From Aquibacillus saliphilus (GTDB lineage Bacteria > Bacillota > Bacilli > Bacillales > Amphibacillaceae): a stretch of DNA of 33,852 bases. Location: contig NZ_JAIZAP010000030.1 in the NCBI RefSeq assembly GCF_020404745.1, forward strand, positions 1 through 33,852. Direction: 5' to 3'. This document shows, piece after piece, positions 1 to 7,218 of this stretch (position 1 is the first letter of the stretch; every line of letters starts with the position of its first letter). The notes below the pieces were generated by a model, which was given only the letters and a program-made list of their open reading frames with translations, searched no databases and had not been told where the DNA came from. The position numbers and the translations under genes are program-made.

Positions 1-149
1 TTCTTAGACCCCATTGTTCTTTTTTCTATTTTTCTCTCAAAAGATAAAAACTGAATATTGAAATAATATTTAAATTGAATATAATAAACTCTTGACTTTA
101 ATAAATATTTTTAATGCAACACTAGTGTAATTTCCTAGACAAAAATAAA

Positions 150-186
150 AACGCCTCTCGAGGTAATATCCTATCCTGAAGGCGTT
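150..186 (-). terminator. Rho-independent terminator of the small membrane-protein gene
   Basis: Read on the minus strand, a 7-bp stem (AACGCCT/AGGCGTT) with a further AGG/CCT pairing inside it is followed by a T-rich run. It lies about 50 nt after the stop codon of the small gene at 240-389, so it is its natural transcription end. Confidence 0.65.
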
Positions 187-239
187 AAAGTCCTGATTTA
201 CGATACCAATCAGGAATAATATTAGATTTAATTCTCAAC

Positions 240-389
240 CTAGTGATCTAATCCGATAACTGTAGGTTGTGGTTGGTTCATATCAAAGATTGTCTTTTTC
301 TTCTTACGTGTTCTAAATTTCTCAACCACAGATAAAGTTAAGAAAGTGAAGAATACAGTTGCTGACAACATTATAAGAGATGTTAACAT
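240..389 (-). CDS. Small single-pass membrane protein, unknown function
   Basis: A 49-residue protein starting MLTSLIML. I chose the ATG at 389 because AAAGGGG sits 6-7 nt upstream of it, while the longer frame starting at 422 has no ribosome binding site. Residues 1-22 form one hydrophobic segment. A strongly basic patch (KFRTRKKKK) follows, predicting a cytoplasmic C-terminal tail by the positive-inside rule. The tail ends PTVIGLDH. I do not recognise the family. A terminator right after the stop codon and a gene-free region upstream suggest a single-gene transcript. It could be a Bacillaceae-specific small membrane protein; no function can be given. Confidence 0.5.
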   Translation of the reverse strand: MLTSLIMLSATVFFTFLTLSVVEKFRTRKKKKTIFDMNQPQPTVIGLDH

Positions 390-422
390 ACAAGCATCCC
401 CTTTCCACCTAAAATCCTTCAT

Positions 423-790
423 TTATTAATGAATTCTTCTATATAATACCAAATATAACGAAAAAGTAAATATATATTTTGAAATTCTTTTAAATTCTTT
501 TACATACTTCTTATTTTTGTCATATACTCCAAAAATAAATGATTAAAATGCTATCGAATTTAGGAGCTTTTCTTGCTAAACAACGCCTTCTACATTTTAA
601 TTTTTATCAAGTGAAATTATCTTAATTAAATAATATTATACTTAAGTATAGTGTTCATTTTGATGAAGAAGTGATTTAATAAAAGTACTACATATATTGC
701 TTTTACATAATTAAATGTTGTGCAAAAAATATTCCGGTTCTTTTTCTATTAAAGATTGGAATAATTATAATTATGGAAGGGGAGAAAGAA
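423..790. other. Divergent intergenic region
   Basis: About 370 AT-rich bases between the small minus-strand gene and the AIM24-family gene; it must hold both promoters. A perfect 14-bp palindrome, TATACTTAAGTATA, lies at 637-650. A TATAAT hexamer at 766-771 could be a -10 element for the gene at 791, but I see no convincing -35 at the right distance. No coding sequence is visible. Confidence 0.4.
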
Positions 791-1588
791 ATGAATAACC
801 ACGAAATTGATTACAAGTTATACGGTGACGACATGCAGTTTGTTGAGGTTGAGCTAGATCCAAATGAAACGGTAATTGCAGAGGCCGGCGGTTTAATGAT
901 GATGGATGAAAACATCCAAATGGAGACAGTTTTTGGTGATGGTTCAGAAGAAAAAGGCGGACTTATGGGGAAGTTACTTGGCGCAGGTAAACGTGTAATT
1001 ACTGGCGAAAGTCTGTTCATGACTACATTCACGAACGAGGGACAAGGTAAAAAACATGTTTCATTCGCTTCACCATATCCAGGTAAAATAATACCTATGG
1101 ATTTAAGTGAACTTGACGGAAAATTAGTCTGTCAAAAAGATGCTTTCCTTGCTGCTGCTAAAGGCGTTGCTATCGGCATTGAGTTCCAGAAGAAAGTTGG
1201 TGCTGGTTTCTTTGGTGGAGAAGGGTTCATCATGCAAAAACTTGAAGGTGATGGCATGGCATTCATTCATGCCGGTGGAACAATGCACAAAAGAGTGCTT
1301 GAACCTGGTGAAACATTACGTGTTGATACCGGATGCCTTGTCGCAATGACTGGCAACATTGACTATAACGTTGATTTTGTTGGCGGTATTAAAACAGCCA
1401 TGTTTGGCGGAGAAGGACTTTTCTTTGCTACATTAAAAGGCCCTGGAACTGTTTGGATTCAATCACTTCCATTTAGTCGCTTAGCAAGTCGTGTCTTTGC
1501 AGCTGCTCCACGTGGTGGCGGAAAAGATAAAGGAGAAGGAAGTGCTGTTGGAGGATTGTTTGATTTACTCGGAGGAGATAGACGGTAA
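791..1588 (+). CDS. AIM24 / TIGR00266-family protein
   Basis: A 265-residue protein of the AIM24 (TIGR00266) family, which is widespread in bacteria and has no established biochemical role there; the family name comes from a yeast mitochondrial protein. The sequence shows the glycine-rich beta-structure repeats typical of the family: EAGGLMMMDENI near residue 35, GKVAIG-like and GFFGGEGFIMQKLEGDG in the middle, and GGIKTAMFGGEGLFFATLKGPG near 200-220. The C-terminus is glycine-rich and charged (GGGKDKGEG, then LLGGDRR). There is no signal peptide. I chose the ATG at 791 because GGAAGGGGAG lies about 6 nt upstream; the ATG at 773 would put that Shine-Dalgarno sequence inside the gene. It appears to be transcribed alone, and I see no terminator directly after it. 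Confidence 0.85.
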   Translation: MNNHEIDYKLYGDDMQFVEVELDPNETVIAEAGGLMMMDENIQMETVFGDGSEEKGGLMGKLLGAGKRVITGESLFMTTFTNEGQGKKHVSFASPYPGKIIPMDLSELDGKLVCQKDAFLAAAKGVAIGIEFQKKVGAGFFGGEGFIMQKLEGDGMAFIHAGGTMHKRVLEPGETLRVDTGCLVAMTGNIDYNVDFVGGIKTAMFGGEGLFFATLKGPGTVWIQSLPFSRLASRVFAAAPRGGGKDKGEGSAVGGLFDLLGGDRR

Positions 1589-1718
1589 TTTATCAAACTT
1601 GTCAATTACGTAACCGTTGTTGCTTTTAAATCTATACAACCTCTATAGACTACGACGTAACTTTGGTTAAGATTTAATTCTTCTAGTCTAATTGAATCGA
1701 GTGCTATACGATCGCTTC

Positions 1719-1866
1719 AGCAGAATACTTCGCTTTCCATGGGCACAGCCTCAGCCTCCTCAGAATCAAAGAACGATTCTTCCGGGGTCTTCGGACTCGT
1801 GGGACTGCGATTACTCGTCCCATCGAAAACCTTTCGCTGTTCCCATAGGAGTCTTCGTATTCTGCT
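1719..1866 (-). repeat. Structured repeat, copy 1 (degenerate)
   Basis: About 148 bp bounded by the inverted repeat AGCAGAATAC / GTATTCTGCT. It matches the reverse complement of copy 2 in blocks: ACTTCGCTTTCC, AGCCTCCTCA, CGGGGTCT and GGAGTCTTCGT. Relative to copy 2 it carries about 35 extra bases that form two further hairpins (AGAATC/GATTCT and GGGAC/GTCCC). Confidence 0.6.
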
Positions 1867-1962
1867 TTCGCTGAGTAGTGGTGTTCTGATTAGCGAGTAC
1901 CTATTTACCGTCAATTCAACGTTTTTCGGAGTTCTTCCCACTTGAATAGAAAGCTATTCTAA

Positions 1963-2074
1963 GCGGAGGAAATACACGAAGACTCCTGCGGGAGGAAAGG
2001 CATAGATGAGACCCCGCAGTGCGCAGCGTGAGGAGGCTCACCAGCCACCCGCGGAAAGCGAAGTGTATTTCCGC
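1963..2074 (+). repeat. Structured repeat, copy 2
   Basis: About 112 bp that is locally GC-rich in an AT-rich setting, bounded by GCGGAGGAAATACAC and its near inverse GTGTATTTCCGC. Internal motifs are GACTCCTGCGGGA, GAGACCCCGCAG, GTGAGGAGGCTCACC and CCCGCGGAAAGCGAAG, most of which pair with each other. It lies inverted relative to copy 1. Confidence 0.65.
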
Positions 2075-2178
2075 AGCGCTGATTTAGCACTCATCTTATA
2101 AGGAAGTCGCTAAAGTTACGTCGCATTTTCTATCTTTTGTGTAAAAAGCAGCCTTTCTAAAAACTAATACTAAGAATC

Positions 2179-2222
2179 AAAACAGCTAGAAAAACCTTTC
2201 TAGCTGTTTTTTATTTATTTTT
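2179..2222 (+). terminator. Bidirectional terminator-like hairpin
   Basis: A 14-bp perfect stem (AAAACAGCTAGAAA with its inverse, 4-nt loop) followed by a T-rich run on the plus strand; its A-rich 5' arm gives a T-run on the minus strand too. It insulates the glutamate dehydrogenase gene from the repeat block upstream. Confidence 0.75.
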
Positions 2223-2297
2223 TAAATACCAAGAAGCCTTACACCCGCTTCGTTCCGGAGTACAACATATTTAAAAGGTTTAATCTACTCACGATTT

Positions 2298-2307
2298 AGG
2301 TATACCT
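2298..2307. promoter_or_regulatory. Palindrome upstream of the glutamate dehydrogenase gene
   Basis: AGGTATACCT is a perfect 10-bp palindrome, and its GGTATA half recurs inverted as TATACC about 20 nt downstream (near 2324-2329). It lies about 70 nt before the start codon, in the expected promoter region. It could be an operator; no regulator can be assigned, and it does not match the GlnR/TnrA consensus. Confidence 0.3.
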
Positions 2308-2375
2308 ACTTATGATGGGTGAATATACCATATAAATAATTTTTCATAGTAAATGTTAATCGGAGGAAATAATTC

Positions 2376-3758
2376 ATGACAAGTAAAATGGAATCGGTAA
2401 TTCAGAAATCTTTGAGCGCATTACTAGATGAGAACATATTCTTACCAAAGCTAAATGGTTCGACAAGACAGAGGGCATACCAATCATTAGTTTCTATCCT
2501 TTCTACTCCTAACCACGTCAACAAATCCTTCTTACGTATTTCATTAGAGAATGGCAGAGTAATTCGAATTCCAGCTTTTAGAGTCCAACACAATAATACA
2601 CTTGGACCGTACAAAGGCGGCATTCGTTTTCATGAGTCAGTCAATGAAGATGAAGTAGTTAATCTTGCTAAACTGATGACTTTAAAAAATGCTCTTCATG
2701 ATGTTCCCTTTGGTGGAGGTAAAGGTGGCGTCGTCATCAATCCAAGAGAATTTAGTGAAAAAGAATTAAATTTGATCTGTAAAAAATATGTCCACTACTT
2801 CAGTGATTCACTAGGAACTGAAAAAGATATTCCTGCACCAGATATTGGTACAGGCGAACGGGAAATGGATTGGATGATGGCAGAGTTTAAATCTATACAT
2901 CCCGGCGAAACATACCGAGGAAGTTTCACCGGAAAAAGCATCATGAACGGAGGATCCTTAGGTCGGAGAGAAGCAACAGGAAAAGGAGTTTATTATTCCT
3001 ATAAATACTTGCTATATGACTTTGTAGAAAATAATAAAAGTTTATTGGACAAAAACAGTGATAATCCGTTTGTCCAGACGGCCCTCAGTCATAGAAATCG
3101 CGCACTTACAATTGCAGTCCAAGGTTTCGGTAATGTAGGTTCTGTAGCTGCATTAGAAGCGTATCGATGTGCTTACCTACAAAATAAAATCGTAGCTGTC
3201 AGTGACCGGAATATCACACTTTACAACGATGACGGATTGGATATACCAGCTTTAATTCATTATACCAATGAACATGAAGGAGACTTACCTACAGATCAAA
3301 CAGAATTAAGTAAGCATGACATAAAAGCAACCGTCCAAGATCGTGACGATTTACTAGAGCTAGATGTTGACGTACTGTTTTTAGCTGCTCTTGAAGACCA
3401 AATTCACACTAAAAATCAAAAAAATATAAAATCAACTATTATTGTCGAGGGTGCAAATGCGCCCATCACTCAAGAGGCTGATAAATATCTAACTGATAAT
3501 GGTGTACTTATTATCCCTGATATTCTTGCTAATGCTGGTGGGGTAATTGTATCTTACCTGGAGTGGATGCAAGGAAGAGAAACTCAATTTTACAAAGAAG
3601 AAGAGGTTTTTGATCTACTTTATGATAAAATGTCGACCACATTCGAAACAGTTTTACCAAAGTTTTTCAGCGATCTATTCTCTCTTAGACAAAACTGTTA
3701 CAACCATTCCGTTATGAAGCTATCAACTATTTTGTATCGTCAGGGCAAATTATATTAA
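2376..3758 (+). CDS. Glu/Leu/Phe/Val dehydrogenase family, probable glutamate dehydrogenase
   Basis: A 460-residue cytoplasmic enzyme expected to interconvert glutamate with 2-oxoglutarate and ammonia using NAD(P). The N-terminal dimerisation/catalytic domain shows GPYKGGIRFH (Lys80), MTLKNAL (Lys104), PFGGGKGG (Lys116) and PAPDIGTG (catalytic Asp156). GGSLGRREATG follows, then the nucleotide-binding domain with VQGFGNVG at about 248-255. The late block GGVIVSYLEWMQ resembles the glutamate rather than leucine/phenylalanine dehydrogenase version. It is longer than the Bacillus RocG/GudB enzymes (about 425 residues), partly because of an insertion at about 217-242 just before the Rossmann motif, so it is a divergent paralogue. 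The start has GGAGG 9 nt upstream. It ends at a strong hairpin shared with the convergent amtB unit. The nitrogen-control neighbours fit a role in ammonia metabolism. Substrate specificity is inferred. Confidence 0.85.
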   Translation: MTSKMESVIQKSLSALLDENIFLPKLNGSTRQRAYQSLVSILSTPNHVNKSFLRISLENGRVIRIPAFRVQHNNTLGPYKGGIRFHESVNEDEVVNLAKLMTLKNALHDVPFGGGKGGVVINPREFSEKELNLICKKYVHYFSDSLGTEKDIPAPDIGTGEREMDWMMAEFKSIHPGETYRGSFTGKSIMNGGSLGRREATGKGVYYSYKYLLYDFVENNKSLLDKNSDNPFVQTALSHRNRALTIAVQGFGNVGSVAALEAYRCAYLQNKIVAVSDRNITLYNDDGLDIPALIHYTNEHEGDLPTDQTELSKHDIKATVQDRDDLLELDVDVLFLAALEDQIHTKNQKNIKSTIIVEGANAPITQEADKYLTDNGVLIIPDILANAGGVIVSYLEWMQGRETQFYKEEEVFDLLYDKMSTTFETVLPKFFSDLFSLRQNCYNHSVMKLSTILYRQGKLY

Positions 3759-3772
3759 GATTTAACTTTAAG

Positions 3773-3813
3773 AAATGTGCAGCATTCATTCCCTTATTGA
3801 ATGCTGCACATTT
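3773..3813. terminator. Bidirectional terminator between convergent genes
   Basis: A 16-bp perfect stem (arms 3773-3788 and 3798-3813, core GTGCAGCATTCA) with a 9-nt loop, directly after the dehydrogenase stop codon and downstream of the minus-strand regulator gene. The T-run is short on both sides, but the stem is strong. Confidence 0.75.
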
Positions 3814-3914
3814 CTATTTGATTGAGTCAATTTCCTAATTACAATATCAAGTCATATCCTGGCACCTGATGGCGGTAGATAGGTATTATGAAATGGATTA
3901 AATTAGAAATTAAG

Positions 3915-4151
3915 TCATGATAACATTGCCTTTATCCCCGCAATATTGATCCCCTTATCGATCAACGTTTTTATCTCTCTTAATCGATTTATATCATTGA
4001 TTGAAAAAACCCTTCGATTCCCTTCATTTCTTGCGGGTTTAATAAGTCCCTGTTCCTCGTAATATCTGATTTGTCTACCTGATAAGTTTGTTAATTCCTT
4101 TACTACACTTATTGGGAAAGTCGCTATATCGTCAGGAATATCTTTTCTCAA
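3915..4151 (-). CDS. Short GlnR/TnrA-type MerR-family regulator
   Basis: A 78-residue DNA-binding protein consisting almost only of the winged helix of the GlnR/TnrA branch of the MerR family. [22 protein letters not shown] (about 12-33), [16 protein letters not shown] and [27 protein letters not shown] closely follow GlnR. GlnR is about 135 and TnrA about 110 residues; their C-terminal tails sense feedback-inhibited glutamine synthetase. This protein stops at the end of the DNA-binding domain and has no such tail. The reading frame closes with TGA and a second stop four codons later, and I see no displaced tail in another frame. The start is TTG, with GGGGGGAAGGGGGA before it. It lies 35 nt after the exonuclease gene and is probably the last gene of the amtB unit. 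It probably binds GlnR-type boxes, such as the one at 7202. Confidence 0.8.
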   Translation of the reverse strand: MRKDIPDDIATFPISVVKELTNLSGRQIRYYEEQGLIKPARNEGNRRVFSINDINRLREIKTLIDKGINIAGIKAMLS

Positions 4152-4186
4152 ATCCCCCTTCCCCCCTCTGTATGTGCTGCAATAAA

Positions 4187-4903
4187 CTATTTCAGATTAG
4201 CTATCTCTGCATAGACATCTTTCAAATTGCTAAAACCCATTTGCTTTATCCGGTGCACACTTTCTGCCCATAAATCCGCTGTTGCAATTGCATCATATAA
4301 GGCATGGTGTCTGCGGTCATTAGTAATACCATAATGAGCGCAACATTCATCCAGGGTAACTAGGTTTGATTCCGGTTCTATTATTCTAGTTAAAAAAGAA
4401 GTATCAATAATGCGATGTTGAAAACCCGTCTTAAGTGTCGTCCATGTCGCATGCTTCATAAATTGTTTCTCATGACTTGAATGATGGGCCACCAACGTAT
4501 CACTTTTTACAAACTGGTAAAAGTCCTTTAACACAGTATAAATTGGTGGTGCGTCCATCAACTGTTCCTTCGTAATACCAGTTAAGCTTTCTATTTCTTT
4601 TGACGGAGGGGTTTCGCAGTAAATAGGACTGTAGAAAACCTCATTTTCAAGAACCTTATCTCCCTGCATCTTAACTGCACCAATCGATAACATCCGGTCG
4701 CCATTATACGGATAGAACCCCGTCGTTTCAATATCAAACACAGTTATTTTCAGTTCTTCAAAAGGAATTCCCAGAACATCTTGCTTTTTCAATTCACGTT
4801 GCAGGTTTCTTAGATAAGCTACCTTGCCTGGATCCGTTCCTGTATAGACATTGGAATTTAACTTTCCTGATATTTGCTTTACGAATTGAAACATTTCATT
4901 CAT
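4187..4903 (-). CDS. DnaQ-like 3'-5' exonuclease (DEDDh family)
   Basis: A 238-residue protein of the DnaQ/RNase T exonuclease fold. Exo I is FDIETTG (Asp57, Glu59). Exo III is [14 protein letters not shown] (His199/His200, Asp204). The Exo II region reads [11 protein letters not shown], where the family normally has an Asp after HNA-x-F; here Glu145 is the nearest acidic residue, an unusual substitution. About 50 residues precede the domain. I chose the ATG at 4903 because it overlaps the TGA of the upstream gene (ATGA), a sign of translational coupling. From general knowledge, exonucleases of this type occur next to DUF294 nucleotidyltransferases in other bacteria, often beside transporters, with unknown joint function. 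The substrate (DNA, RNA or a nucleotide adduct) cannot be told from sequence. Confidence 0.8.
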   Translation of the reverse strand: MNEMFQFVKQISGKLNSNVYTGTDPGKVAYLRNLQRELKKQDVLGIPFEELKITVFDIETTGFYPYNGDRMLSIGAVKMQGDKVLENEVFYSPIYCETPPSKEIESLTGITKEQLMDAPPIYTVLKDFYQFVKSDTLVAHHSSHEKQFMKHATWTTLKTGFQHRIIDTSFLTRIIEPESNLVTLDECCAHYGITNDRRHHALYDAIATADLWAESVHRIKQMGFSNLKDVYAEIANLK

Positions 4904-5934
4904 GACCATGTTGAACACTCTTTTTCCATTATTGTTTTTGTTTCCGAAAAAAGTTTATATCCTTTTTTCATCAACTGCTTGAGCTTTTGTTTATCCTCTT
5001 TTGTTAATGAGTCAAGGTGAATAAGGTGTACTTCTTGATAATTCTTTGCTTCTTTTTTAAAATAAAGTCGAAAATCAAGCAACTCTATAAAATTATCCTG
5101 GTAACTCTTTATAGATGGGTATGCATCAAACGACAACTCTTTAAACCTAGATATTGTTGAAGGCTCGAACATTTCATCCTTTAAAGCTAATAACCTCAAG
5201 GCATTAACATAGGGAAAGAAAGCTGTTTGCTTAAGTTGTATCGTTCCGGTATTTTCACCATGTAGTTCAGGCAGTAACTGACCAAAAACGCCTATCCCCT
5301 TTTTTATGAAATCTACATTTTCTACTAAACGGAGATATAAACTTGGTTGTTGTCGTAAAACCTGAAACACCTCTGTTTTCAATTCTGTTAAAAAACTCAC
5401 CTCACCAACCAATACCCTAGAATCAAAAAAGGTAGAAAAATGACGGAGAGACTTCCAGCTCGCTTCATTTAACCAGTCTACTAGTTGGGTCTTCCATCCA
5501 GCTATTGACTGACACCAATTTGGATTTGATGACATCACAAGTCCATCACACCGCTCATAACCGACTTCTGCTAAACCATTCGTTATTTCAGTCCCTAACG
5601 TTAAAAAATAGAACTGGCAACTGTTACTGCCATCAAAAATGATGCCGTGATCTTGATCGCTCCAAACGGATTGTTCAAACCTACCTGCACTACCCATTAA
5701 AAAGAAAGCAAAGGGAGCAGGAGGACTCCCTAACTCACTTTGCACCTTCTCCATAGCCAGTTCTACCGTCTTTTCAATAATTTCATCATGAAGTTCATTT
5801 AACTGTTGATGATTCATTGAAACTTCGATTATTTGTTGTTTTCGCCATCTGAATATTTCTGCATAACTATTCAAAGCGTCATCAATCCCCTTATTGCAAT
5901 CAACAGTTATCTTATTATGCACCTTGTTTATCAT
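4900..5934 (-). CDS. DUF294 GlnD-like nucleotidyltransferase
   Basis: About 344 residues. The N-terminal part carries a nucleotidyltransferase-fold motif, GSAGRFEQSVWSDQDHGIIF at about 81-100, with the G-S and D-x-D metal ligands (Asp93, Asp95). This is the DUF294 class related to the uridylyltransferase domain of GlnD. The C-terminal part, from about residue 200, matches the helical substrate-binding region of such proteins (QTAFFPYVNALRLLALK). No CBS, HD or ACT domain is present, so it lacks GlnD's uridylyl-removing and glutamine-sensing parts. I chose the ATG at 5934, inside the end of amtB; an open frame extends to 5979, and internal starts (GTG, TTG) are possible because no Shine-Dalgarno is obvious. 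Coupling to amtB upstream and to the exonuclease downstream suggests one transcript. Modification of a nitrogen-signalling partner is inference. Confidence 0.75.
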   Translation of the reverse strand: MINKVHNKITVDCNKGIDDALNSYAEIFRWRKQQIIEVSMNHQQLNELHDEIIEKTVELAMEKVQSELGSPPAPFAFFLMGSAGRFEQSVWSDQDHGIIFDGSNSCQFYFLTLGTEITNGLAEVGYERCDGLVMSSNPNWCQSIAGWKTQLVDWLNEASWKSLRHFSTFFDSRVLVGEVSFLTELKTEVFQVLRQQPSLYLRLVENVDFIKKGIGVFGQLLPELHGENTGTIQLKQTAFFPYVNALRLLALKDEMFEPSTISRFKELSFDAYPSIKSYQDNFIELLDFRLYFKKEAKNYQEVHLIHLDSLTKEDKQKLKQLMKKGYKLFSETKTIMEKECSTWS

Positions 5935-7183
5935 TTGGGTGAGGAATATTTTCCGGATAACCGTATCCGCCGTGTTCACTCATGTCAAGACCGATAATTT
6001 CTTCTTCTTCAGTAACACGAATACCACCCATTACTTTATCCATAACCTTTAAAATAATGAAAGCTACAATGAATGCATATAAGCCACTAGTTACAACACC
6101 CATCGCTTGAACACCTAGCTGCGTAAATCCACCGCCGTAGAATAAACCAGCTTGCCCCCAGCCGATATCAGTAGAGAAAGCAGGCACTGCAAATAGTCCG
6201 TTAGCAAGTGTACCCCAAACCCCAACTGTACCGTGAACAGATAGCGCGAAAATCGGGTCATCAATTTTTGCCTTATCAAACATCTTCATACTATATACTA
6301 CAATCACTCCACCAATCATCCCGATTACAACTGCAGCCCATGGATTAACGAAACCAGCAGGAGCTGTTATTGCTACTAGACCAGCTAGTGCACCATTTAA
6401 TGTTGTAGGAACATCCGCTTTTCCTGTTAAAGCCCATGCAACAAGCATCGCAGCAACTGCACCAGCTGCAGCAGCTAACTGTGTATTAAGGATAGCAAAA
6501 CCAAAGAATGCATCAGCAACACCGAATGTACTAGCACCGTTAAATCCAAACCAACCAACCCATAGAAGCAATACACCTAAAGCAGTAAATACTTGGTTGT
6601 GTCCTGCAATATCATTTGAAGAACCATCTTTATTATATTTTCCAATCCGTGGCTTAAGGACAATAGTTGCAGCAAGTGCAGCCATCGCGCCTGTTAAGTG
6701 TACAACAGTTGAACCAGCAAAGTCTTGCTTACCATGATCAGCTAACCAGCCGCCACCCCAGATCCAGTGTGCAACAACTGGATAAATTAGTGCTGAAAAC
6801 AATACAGCGAATATAACATAAGCTGATAATTTCGCACGTTCAGCAAACCCACCAAACGCAATGGTTAAAGCTACCAAAGCAAACATCATTTGAAACATAA
6901 AATCTACTGCAGGAGATAATCCTTCACCACTAAATGATGCATCTCCATAAAAGAAATTCCCTAAACCAATAAACCAGTTACCGTCACCATAAATAAATCC
7001 ATACCCTACAGCCCAGAAAACTAAAGAACCAATTCCTGCTGTGAAGATTGTTTTACCAGCAATGTGACCAGCGTTCTTCATTCTAGTCGAGCCTGCTTCA
7101 AGTAAAATAAATCCTCCTAGCATAAGTAAAACCAAAAAAGTACCAATGATTACCCAAAGATTATCCATTAAAACTAATTCCAT
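5915..7183 (-). CDS. amtB: Ammonium transporter, AmtB/NrgA family
   Basis: A 422-residue integral membrane protein of the Amt/Mep/Rh family that moves ammonium into the cell. Eleven hydrophobic segments are visible. The pore twin histidines are His162 (STVVHLTGA) and His317 (ALSVHGTVGVW). Other family blocks are FAERAKLSAY, WGGGWLADHG and GHNQVFTALGVLLLWVGWFGFNGAS. The cytoplasmic C-terminal tail GIRVTEEEEIIGLDMSEHGGYGYPE, where PII proteins bind and couple the subunits, is intact. The ATG at 7183 has GGGGAG 7 nt upstream. In B. subtilis this gene (nrgA) is followed by the PII gene nrgB; here no PII gene follows, and a GlnD-like protein, an exonuclease and a short GlnR follow instead. A GlnR/TnrA box lies immediately upstream of the ribosome binding site. 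Confidence 0.95.
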   Translation of the reverse strand: MELVLMDNLWVIIGTFLVLLMLGGFILLEAGSTRMKNAGHIAGKTIFTAGIGSLVFWAVGYGFIYGDGNWFIGLGNFFYGDASFSGEGLSPAVDFMFQMMFALVALTIAFGGFAERAKLSAYVIFAVLFSALIYPVVAHWIWGGGWLADHGKQDFAGSTVVHLTGAMAALAATIVLKPRIGKYNKDGSSNDIAGHNQVFTALGVLLLWVGWFGFNGASTFGVADAFFGFAILNTQLAAAAGAVAAMLVAWALTGKADVPTTLNGALAGLVAITAPAGFVNPWAAVVIGMIGGVIVVYSMKMFDKAKIDDPIFALSVHGTVGVWGTLANGLFAVPAFSTDIGWGQAGLFYGGGFTQLGVQAMGVVTSGLYAFIVAFIILKVMDKVMGGIRVTEEEEIIGLDMSEHGGYGYPENIPHPNDKQGA

Positions 7184-7201
7184 TGATTATCTCCCCTTTT
7201 G

Positions 7202-7218
7202 TGTAATGTGAGTTAACA
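7202..7218. promoter_or_regulatory. GlnR/TnrA box upstream of amtB
   Basis: TGTAATGTGAGTTAACA matches the GlnR/TnrA core TGTNA-N7-TNACA in all fixed positions; the inner AT-rich preference is only partly met. It lies 19 nt before the start codon, directly upstream of the ribosome binding site. From there it would be expected to block transcription rather than activate it, unlike the upstream activating TnrA site of B. subtilis nrgAB. The promoter itself is not clear. Confidence 0.7.

Larger units (their letters stand above)
1653..2123. repeat. Composite MITE-like region bounded by a 12-bp perfect inverted repeat
   Basis: CGACGTAACTTT at 1653-1664 is exactly repeated in inverse at 2112-2123. 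Between them lie two structured repeat copies in opposite orientation (1719-1866 and 1963-2074, listed separately). No transposase or other convincing gene is present; the short open frames here overlap one another on both strands and follow the repeat structure. From general knowledge, GC-rich elements of this type (GACTCCTGCGGGA, GAGGAGGCTC, GCGGAAAGCGAAG) are scattered through many Bacillaceae genomes. That this block is non-autonomous mobile DNA is inference. Confidence 0.55.

Noticed and set aside
1692-1945. Overlapping open frames on both strands (60-74 codons)
   Set aside because: They lie inside the structured repeat copy 1 and its flank, have no ribosome binding sites and exist on both strands because the element is GC-rich and self-complementary.
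2250-2375. GlnR/TnrA box before the glutamate dehydrogenase gene
   Set aside because: I looked for TGTNA-N7-TNACA on both strands and found only isolated half-sites.
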